From positions 1 through 11,263 of the forward strand of contig WLWR01000034.1 in NCBI GenBank assembly GCA_012103495.1: a DNA stretch of 11,263 nucleotides, read 5' to 3'. The notes below the pieces were generated by a model. That model saw only the letters and a list, made by a program, of their open reading frames with translations, made no database searches and was not told the origin of the DNA. Positions within the stretch are counted from its first letter, which is position 1. Every line of letters starts with the position of its first letter. The stretch is from Legionellales bacterium. Its GTDB lineage: Bacteria > Pseudomonadota > Gammaproteobacteria > WLWR01. This document shows positions 7,200 through 11,263 of this stretch, piece by piece. Both the position numbers and the translations under genes were made by a program.

Positions 7200-8179
7200 G
7201 CTGATGGCACCACCTGTTGATCAATACAGCCAAAAATTGTCTGGCCTTGCGCATCTAACATTTCAATACGCACACGATCCCCATAACGCATGAACGGTGT
7301 TTGTGCTTGCTGATGTTCAAGAATTTCCAACATGCGCCGCTCGGCAATGCATGAAGATCCCCGGCTGTGATCTTGATTAGAAACAGTGCCCGATCCAATA
7401 ACAGTGCCAGCGGTCAACAGTCTGGTTTTCGCCGCATGAGCAATCAACGTTGGAAAATCAAAAGTCATATCGATTCCAGCATTGGGCTGTCCAAACAATT
7501 GTTGGTTAAGATATGAAAACAATGGTAAGTGCACCCGTTTTCCATCCCAAGCATCGCCCAATTCATCGACCGTCACCGCCACCGGGGCAAAACTGCTAGC
7601 CGGTTTGCTTTGAAAAAAACCAAAGCCTTTGCTCAATTCATCGGCAATTAAATTGCGTAATGATACATCATTAACGAGGGTAATTAATTTGATATGACAT
7701 CCGGCTTGGCTGGGATCAAGTCCCATCGGTACATCATCGGTGATCACGCTAATTTCCGCCTCAAAATCAATACCGTAAGCTTCACTGTCCGCCACAATGT
7801 CATCACAAGGCCCTAAAAAATGATCCGAACCTCCCTGATACATCAATGGATCAGTCCAAAAATTCTCTGGCATTGTTGCCCCTCGCGCTTGACGGACTAA
7901 GGCCACATGCGTCACATAAGCACTACCATCAGCCCATTGATAAGCTCGTGGCAAGGGCGCGGCAAATTGTTCGGATTTGAACACGAATGCATCCACAGCC
8001 TTACCTTGATTTAATTGATGATAAGCTTGTTCGGCCAAAGGGGCTAGCGTAGACCAATGATCGAGTAAACATTGTAACGTGGGGATTTGATCGCTAATGT
8101 CCAACGCTTGTGATAACGATTGATTGACCACACATAAGGCACCATCACGCGAGTGGGTTTTGCGTGTTGCTAACTTCAT
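7196..8179 (-). CDS. fahA: Fumarylacetoacetate hydrolase
   Basis: Hydrolyses fumarylacetoacetate to fumarate and acetoacetate, the last step of the homogentisate route. The 327-residue protein belongs to the FAH superfamily. The metal site is visible as YGIDFEAEIS (135-144) with E140 and E142, and LVNDVS (168-173) with D171. Conserved QSKPASSFAP (190-199) and GTVIGSGTVSNQD (258-270) follow. The length fits the shorter bacterial FahA type found beside hppD and maiA in proteobacteria, rather than the roughly 420-residue animal-type enzyme. AAGGAG sits 6 nt before the ATG. It begins 18 bp after hppD and overlaps maiA by 4 nt, so the three are almost certainly co-transcribed. Other FAH-superfamily activities exist, but the context makes this role strong. 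Confidence 0.92.
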   Translation of the reverse strand: MKLATRKTHSRDGALCVVNQSLSQALDISDQIPTLQCLLDHWSTLAPLAEQAYHQLNQGKAVDAFVFKSEQFAAPLPRAYQWADGSAYVTHVALVRQARGATMPENFWTDPLMYQGGSDHFLGPCDDIVADSEAYGIDFEAEISVITDDVPMGLDPSQAGCHIKLITLVNDVSLRNLIADELSKGFGFFQSKPASSFAPVAVTVDELGDAWDGKRVHLPLFSYLNQQLFGQPNAGIDMTFDFPTLIAHAAKTRLLTAGTVIGSGTVSNQDHSRGSSCIAERRMLEILEHQQAQTPFMRYGDRVRIEMLDAQGQTIFGCIDQQVVPSA

Positions 8180-8197
8180 AACGTACTCCTTGTTGAC

Positions 8198-9250
8198 TTA
8201 TGATAGAACACCGCGCTGGATTTGATCTCGTTCAATGGCTTCAAACAGTGCTTGGAAATTTCCTTCGCCAAACCCTTCGTGTCCTTTGCGTTGAATAATT
8301 TCAATGAAGGCAGGGCCAAACATATTTTCCGTGAAGATTTGTAACAATAACCCATCAGCTTCTATCTTGCCACCGTCGATTAAAATTTTATCTTGTTGTA
8401 AACGGTTTAAATCTTCATGGTGCCAATCCATGCGTTCAACAATCATTTGATAATAAGTATCCGGTACATCTAAAAATTGCAAATCTTGCCGGCGTAGCCA
8501 TTCCACTGAACTATAAATATCATCGGTGGTTAACGCAATGTGTTGAATGCCCTCACCCTTGTATTCGGTTAGGAATTCAGCAATCTGTGATTTCTCATCT
8601 TTTGATTCATTCAATGGAATTTTAATAGTACCGCAGGGACTGGCCATGGCTCGACTAAGCAATCCAGTGTGTTGCCCTTGAATATCAAAGTAACGAATTT
8701 CACGGAAATTAAAAATTCTCTCATAAAAGTGTGCCCAATGATCCATATGACCTTGCTTAACATTATGAGTTAAATGATCAATGCGAATTAATCCAGCCGT
8801 GATCAAATTGGCATCGTGTAAAGTGGTGACAAAATCTATATCATAAACAGTCTGTTCTTCAAATCGATCAATGAAATAAATCACACTGTTACCAATGCCT
8901 CGAATGGCTGGAATGATCAATTCACCTGGTGCCACACGACTGATGAAAGGTTTTGCACCATGCTCAACAGCATAACTCAATGCCTGTTGCGCATTGGCAA
9001 CACGAAAGCCCATCGCACAAGCGCCTGGACCATGTTGTTTGGCATGTTCGGCCGCTTGGCTATTGGATTCGGCGTTTAAAATGAAATTGATTTGTCCTTG
9101 CTGATACAAGGTAACATCTTTGCTGCGATGCCTGGCGGTAGCCACCATGCCCAGCTGATGAAATCGATTGATTAAATATTCTGGATCCGGCGCTGAAAAT
9201 TCGATAAATTCAAACCCGCTTAATCCCAGTGGGTTGTGATGCTCCTGCAT
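8198..9250 (-). CDS. hppD: 4-Hydroxyphenylpyruvate dioxygenase
   Basis: Converts 4-hydroxyphenylpyruvate to homogentisate with Fe(II) and O2. It is the entry to homogentisate metabolism and the source of pyomelanin pigment when homogentisate accumulates. The 350-residue chain is two vicinal-oxygen-chelate domains. The 2-His-1-carboxylate iron ligands are H159 in DHLTHN (158-163), H237 in QHIAL (236-240) and E317 in FIEIIQR (315-321). The C-terminal GFGEGNFQALFEAIE (326-340) is the typical family ending that closes the active site. GGAGG lies upstream of the ATG with about 9-nt spacing. The Legionella homologue is known as legiolysin (lly). The gene sits between an O-methyltransferase gene and fahA with 18-bp gaps on both sides. 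Confidence 0.96.
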   Translation of the reverse strand: MQEHHNPLGLSGFEFIEFSAPDPEYLINRFHQLGMVATARHRSKDVTLYQQGQINFILNAESNSQAAEHAKQHGPGACAMGFRVANAQQALSYAVEHGAKPFISRVAPGELIIPAIRGIGNSVIYFIDRFEEQTVYDIDFVTTLHDANLITAGLIRIDHLTHNVKQGHMDHWAHFYERIFNFREIRYFDIQGQHTGLLSRAMASPCGTIKIPLNESKDEKSQIAEFLTEYKGEGIQHIALTTDDIYSSVEWLRRQDLQFLDVPDTYYQMIVERMDWHHEDLNRLQQDKILIDGGKIEADGLLLQIFTENMFGPAFIEIIQRKGHEGFGEGNFQALFEAIERDQIQRGVLS

Positions 9251-9268
9251 GATTTTTATCCTCCATAG

Positions 9269-9934
9269 TTACAACTTGCGACATAGCGTTAACCCATCTC
9301 CTAGTGGTATCAAACTGATGTGTACACGCTCATCATTCATAATGTGTTGGTTTAACTCTCGAATCACTTGGGTACTTTCTCGGGTATCTTGATCATCGAT
9401 AACTTTTCCATCCCATAGGGTATTATCAATCACAATCAATCCACCCGGTCTTAACAAGGTTAAACAGTATTCGTAATAGTCAAAATAATGGCGTTTATCC
9501 GCATCAATGAATGCTAAATCAAAGTTGGAGCGTTGCCTGGTTTGCAACTGCGCTAACGATTCCAATGCTGGCGCTATTTTCACTTCAATTTTGTCAGCGA
9601 CCTTGGCTTGCTGCCAAAACGGTTGCCCAATAGCTACCGATTCTACATTAATGTCACAGGTGATCAGACGACCGTTGCCGGGTAACGCTTGCGCCATTGC
9701 CAATGCGCTATATCCGGTAAAAGTTCCCAATTCAATCACACGTTGCGCACCCATTAATTCAATCAACAGTTGAATCAATTGCAATTGTTCCGGTTGAGTT
9801 AACATAGCAGATGATTGCGCATAGGAAATACTTTGTTCACGTAATTGGGTTAACAGTGGGTTGTCACGCAATGAAATGGATAAAATATATTCCATTAAAG
9901 CTGGACTCATTTGTTCGATGGTGCGTTGGCTCAT
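9269..9934 (-). CDS. Class I SAM-dependent O-methyltransferase (caffeoyl-CoA OMT-like)
   Basis: A 221-residue cation-dependent O-methyltransferase of the catechol/caffeoyl-CoA OMT family. The SAM-binding loop is VIELGTFTGYSALAM (66-80), with D94 as the likely acidic residue that binds the SAM ribose. Metal-coordinating residues are D144 in FIDADK (143-148) and D170-N171 in IVIDNTLWDG (167-176). The substrate is unknown; the family methylates catechol-like hydroxyls, and a place at the head of the tyrosine-catabolism genes suggests, without proving, an aromatic acceptor. Its stop is 18 bp before hppD. GAGGA directly abuts the ATG with no usual spacing, and an in-frame stop immediately precedes it. 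The start at 9934 is therefore the longest possible, and initiation at M9 cannot be excluded. Confidence 0.9.
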   Translation of the reverse strand: MSQRTIEQMSPALMEYILSISLRDNPLLTQLREQSISYAQSSAMLTQPEQLQLIQLLIELMGAQRVIELGTFTGYSALAMAQALPGNGRLITCDINVESVAIGQPFWQQAKVADKIEVKIAPALESLAQLQTRQRSNFDLAFIDADKRHYFDYYEYCLTLLRPGGLIVIDNTLWDGKVIDDQDTRESTQVIRELNQHIMNDERVHISLIPLGDGLTLCRKL

Positions 9935-10038
9935 TCCTCAACTCTGATTAAGATGAAACGGGTAAAAATAATCATAGAACATATCATCTGCTTGCGCATT
10001 CAAAACTGTTAACTTTGTTCAAACGATCGGATGGTCTA
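9935..10038. other. Upstream region of the O-methyltransferase-hppD-fahA-maiA genes
   Basis: AT-rich spacer that should hold the promoter of the minus-strand tyrosine genes. A TATGAT on the minus strand at 9976-9971 is a possible -10, but no acceptable -35 stands 15-18 bp from it, so no promoter is called with confidence. No operator palindrome was recognised. Confidence 0.35.
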
Positions 10039-10123
10039 TACCCATTCCACTTGAAGATGCGAACTTTATTCACGGTCGATAAACTTTCTCAGTTGGCATT
10101 TTAAGCCTGCAGTGGAATGGGTA
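10039..10123. mobile_element. MITE-like fold-back element with TA flanks
   Basis: TACCCATTCCACT at 10039-10051 is repeated exactly, inverted, at 10111-10123. If the outer TA pair is a target duplication, the element is the 81 bp from 10041 to 10121 with 11-bp terminal inverted repeats. An inner near-perfect stem (10054-10060 with 10096-10102, one G-U pair) and a TTTAT/ATAAA pair (10065-10069, 10079-10083) let almost the whole unit fold on itself. It has no coding capacity. TA duplication is typical of IS630/Tc1-mariner insertions, so a MITE of that type is the best guess. Because TA is itself palindromic, the duplication cannot be proven from one copy. Confidence 0.5.
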
Positions 10124-10153
10124 GAAACTATAAGGGCGGTCAGTCAACCGCCC
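10124..10153 (-). terminator. Rho-independent terminator of dps
   Basis: On the minus strand a 7-bp GC-rich stem GGGCGGT / ACCGCCC (10153-10147 and 10140-10134) with a 6-nt loop is followed by the T-rich stretch TTATAGTTTC. It lies about 57 bp after the dps stop codon. Confidence 0.75.
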
Positions 10154-10210
10154 CACAGGTGTATTTATTATTGCTCGTAAATTTATCTTTGCTGGAAATT
10201 CTTATTTCCC

Positions 10211-10645
10211 TTATCCGGCGGTAGCACTCAGCATCCAGGCAACTTTTTGATGAATCGTCAATCGTCCAATCGCCAAATCCTCTGTGACTGAATCACCTTG
10301 TGTAACCGCTTCTTCTTTTAATTTTTGCAGTGATTGAATGACTGTCAAATGGCTACTGTGTAAATCTTTTACCATGCTCACACTGTCGGTAGTGACCGTA
10401 ACTTCATTCACTTTGGTATATTCATCGTAGACTTTAAACCCACTGGGAGCACGTTCACCCACAGCTCGGATGCGTTCGGCAATTTCATCTACCGCTTCAG
10501 CCAACTCACGGTATTGTTCTTCAAACATTTTATGATAGGAGTAGAAATTAGGGCCGGTGACATTCCAATGATAATCTTGTGTTTTGAGATAGACAACATA
10601 GGTATCTGCCAATACTGTTTTCAAGCATTCAATTAATTTGGTCAT
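10211..10645 (-). CDS. dps: Dps-family DNA-protection/ferritin-like protein
   Basis: A 144-residue member of the Dps family, which forms 12-subunit shells that oxidise and store iron using hydrogen peroxide and so protect DNA. Ferroxidase residues are visible at the expected spacing: H26 and W27 in QDYHWNVTGPNF, H38, E42 (aspartate in E. coli Dps), D53 and E57 within AEAVDEIAERIRAVGE. The C-terminal helix ends HQKVAWMLSA. The protein lacks the long lysine-rich N-terminal tail used by E. coli Dps to bind DNA, starting only about 25 residues before the first ferroxidase histidine. It may therefore act mainly as a miniferritin. AAGGAG lies 7 nt before the ATG. A TATAAT on the minus strand at 10709-10704 is a plausible -10, and a terminator follows the gene. 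It is divergent from mutS. Confidence 0.95.
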   Translation of the reverse strand: MTKLIECLKTVLADTYVVYLKTQDYHWNVTGPNFYSYHKMFEEQYRELAEAVDEIAERIRAVGERAPSGFKVYDEYTKVNEVTVTTDSVSMVKDLHSSHLTVIQSLQKLKEEAVTQGDSVTEDLAIGRLTIHQKVAWMLSATAG

Positions 10646-10703
10646 GGATTTGCTCCTTATTTATTTAATGGGTTCACTAATGATATTTTTTATTGGCAAC
10701 CTC

Positions 10704-10709
10704 ATTATA
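10704..10709 (-). promoter_or_regulatory. Candidate -10 box of the dps promoter
   Basis: TATAAT on the minus strand lies about 58 bp before the dps start codon. No good -35 is seen upstream, so activation by a regulator or an alternative sigma factor would be possible. Confidence 0.4.
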
Positions 10710-10781
10710 GTGTTTTTCATTGGTTTTGCATTGAGGATTTTATTAATGATCATCCAGCTACCAATCGTGAATCATTATCTT

Positions 10782-10787
10782 TATAAT
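10782..10787 (+). promoter_or_regulatory. -10 box directly before the mutS start (possible leaderless mRNA)
   Basis: A perfect TATAAT ends 7 nt before ATG 10795, so initiation at the normal distance would fall at or next to the A of the start codon. No Shine-Dalgarno sequence is present in that gap. The -35 region (near 10759-10764) is poor. Confidence 0.4.
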
Positions 10788-10794
10788 CCCCTCT

Positions 10795-11263
10795 ATGAAA
10801 CCAAAGCTCGATTCACCACAGCAACATACGCCAATGATGCGGCAGTATTTGCAAATAAAACAAGATTACCCTGACATGCTGTTGCTTTACCGCATGGGTG
10901 ATTTTTATGAACTGTTCTTTGACGATGCTAAACGTGGCGCACGTTTATTAGATTTAACCCTTACCCATCGAGGCCAATCCGCCGGAGAACCGATCCCCAT
11001 GGCTGGGGTGCCATATCATTCGGTTGATAATTATTTAGCCCGCTTACTCAAACTGGGAGAGTCCGTTGCCATTTGCGAACAAATTGGCGACCCAGCCACC
11101 AGTCGTGGTCCCGTCGCTCGTGAAGTCACACGCATCATTACCCCTGGCACCGTCAGCGACGAAGCATTATTGGAAGAACGTCGCGATAATTTATTGGCAG
11201 CCATCATTGAACAGCAGCAACAATTTGGACTGGCGTACTTGGATTTGACCAGTGGGCGTTTTC
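10795..11263 (+). CDS. mutS: DNA mismatch repair protein MutS, N-terminal part (runs off right edge)
   Basis: The first 156 codons of MutS, which recognises mismatched and looped bases and recruits MutL. The visible part is the mismatch-recognition domain I. HTPMMRQYLQIK (11-22) is followed by YRMGDFYELFFDDAK (32-46), containing the Phe-x-Glu mismatch-reading motif (F37, E39). GEPIPMAGVPYH (64-75), ESVAICEQIGDP (89-100) and TPGTVSDEALLEERRDNLLAA (starting at 116) match gammaproteobacterial MutS almost word for word. The start at 10795 places HTPMM at the usual distance from the N-terminus. No ribosome site precedes this ATG, nor the in-frame ATGs at codons 14-15. The rest of the protein, including the ATPase, lies outside the window. 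Confidence 0.96.
   Translation, partial: MKPKLDSPQQHTPMMRQYLQIKQDYPDMLLLYRMGDFYELFFDDAKRGARLLDLTLTHRGQSAGEPIPMAGVPYHSVDNYLARLLKLGESVAICEQIGDPATSRGPVAREVTRIITPGTVSDEALLEERRDNLLAAIIEQQQQFGLAYLDLTSGRF

Noticed and set aside
6713..7204. Plus-strand frames of 91 and 71 codons opposite maiA
   Set aside because: maiA on the minus strand has clear zeta-GST motifs throughout; these are antisense shadows.
10770..10779. AATCATTATC, identical to one half of the Fur-box consensus, in the dps-mutS intergenic region
   Set aside because: The other half matches at only about 2 of 9 positions, and AT-rich sequence gives such half-sites by chance; it lies about 125 bp from the dps start.

Overview
The window looks like chromosomal DNA of a gammaproteobacterium with moderately low GC. 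The MutS N-terminus matches the gammaproteobacterial form closely. The mix of an SpeA/agmatinase polyamine operon, a bacterial deoxyhypusine-synthase-like protein and a homogentisate-route tyrosine cluster would fit the Legionellales (Legionella/Coxiella-like, host-associated). That placement is inference from gene content, not from a marker gene.

Layout, left to right. (1) Positions 1-441, minus strand: the N-terminal part of an unrecognised protein that runs off the left edge. (2) 649-1920, plus: a stand-alone 423-residue protein of unknown family, with a hydrophilic N-terminal third, several hydrophobic segments and an acidic tail. (3) 1950-2172: an array of long palindromes, two 99-bp tandem units plus a decayed extra arm, just before the next promoter. 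(4) 2254-6027, plus: a tight three-gene polyamine operon, speA (arginine decarboxylase), a deoxyhypusine-synthase-like aminobutyltransferase and speB (agmatinase), with overlapping or near-overlapping reading frames. (5) 9934-6098, minus: a compact gene run of O-methyltransferase, hppD, fahA, maiA and a small four-helix membrane protein. (6) 9935-10210: an intergenic stretch holding an 81-bp fold-back (MITE-like) sequence bounded by TA dinucleotides, and the terminator of dps. (7) 10645-10211, minus: dps. (8) 10795 to the right edge, plus: the start of mutS, divergent from dps.

How the genes work together. SpeA converts arginine to agmatine and SpeB converts agmatine to putrescine. The enzyme between them probably moves an aminobutyl group between polyamines, most plausibly making homospermidine, because bacteria lack the eIF5A substrate of true deoxyhypusine synthase. 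HppD makes homogentisate from 4-hydroxyphenylpyruvate; MaiA and FahA finish the pathway to fumarate and acetoacetate. The ring-opening enzyme that links them, homogentisate dioxygenase (HmgA), is not in this cluster. Dps and MutS are iron/oxidative protection and mismatch repair genes sharing a 149-bp divergent intergenic region.

No rRNA, tRNA, CRISPR array, prophage or intact transposase gene was seen. Most of the window is conventional metabolism. The parts most worth a second look are the palindrome array, the MITE-like element, the polyamine operon's middle gene, the 423-residue membrane protein and the apparent leaderless start of mutS.
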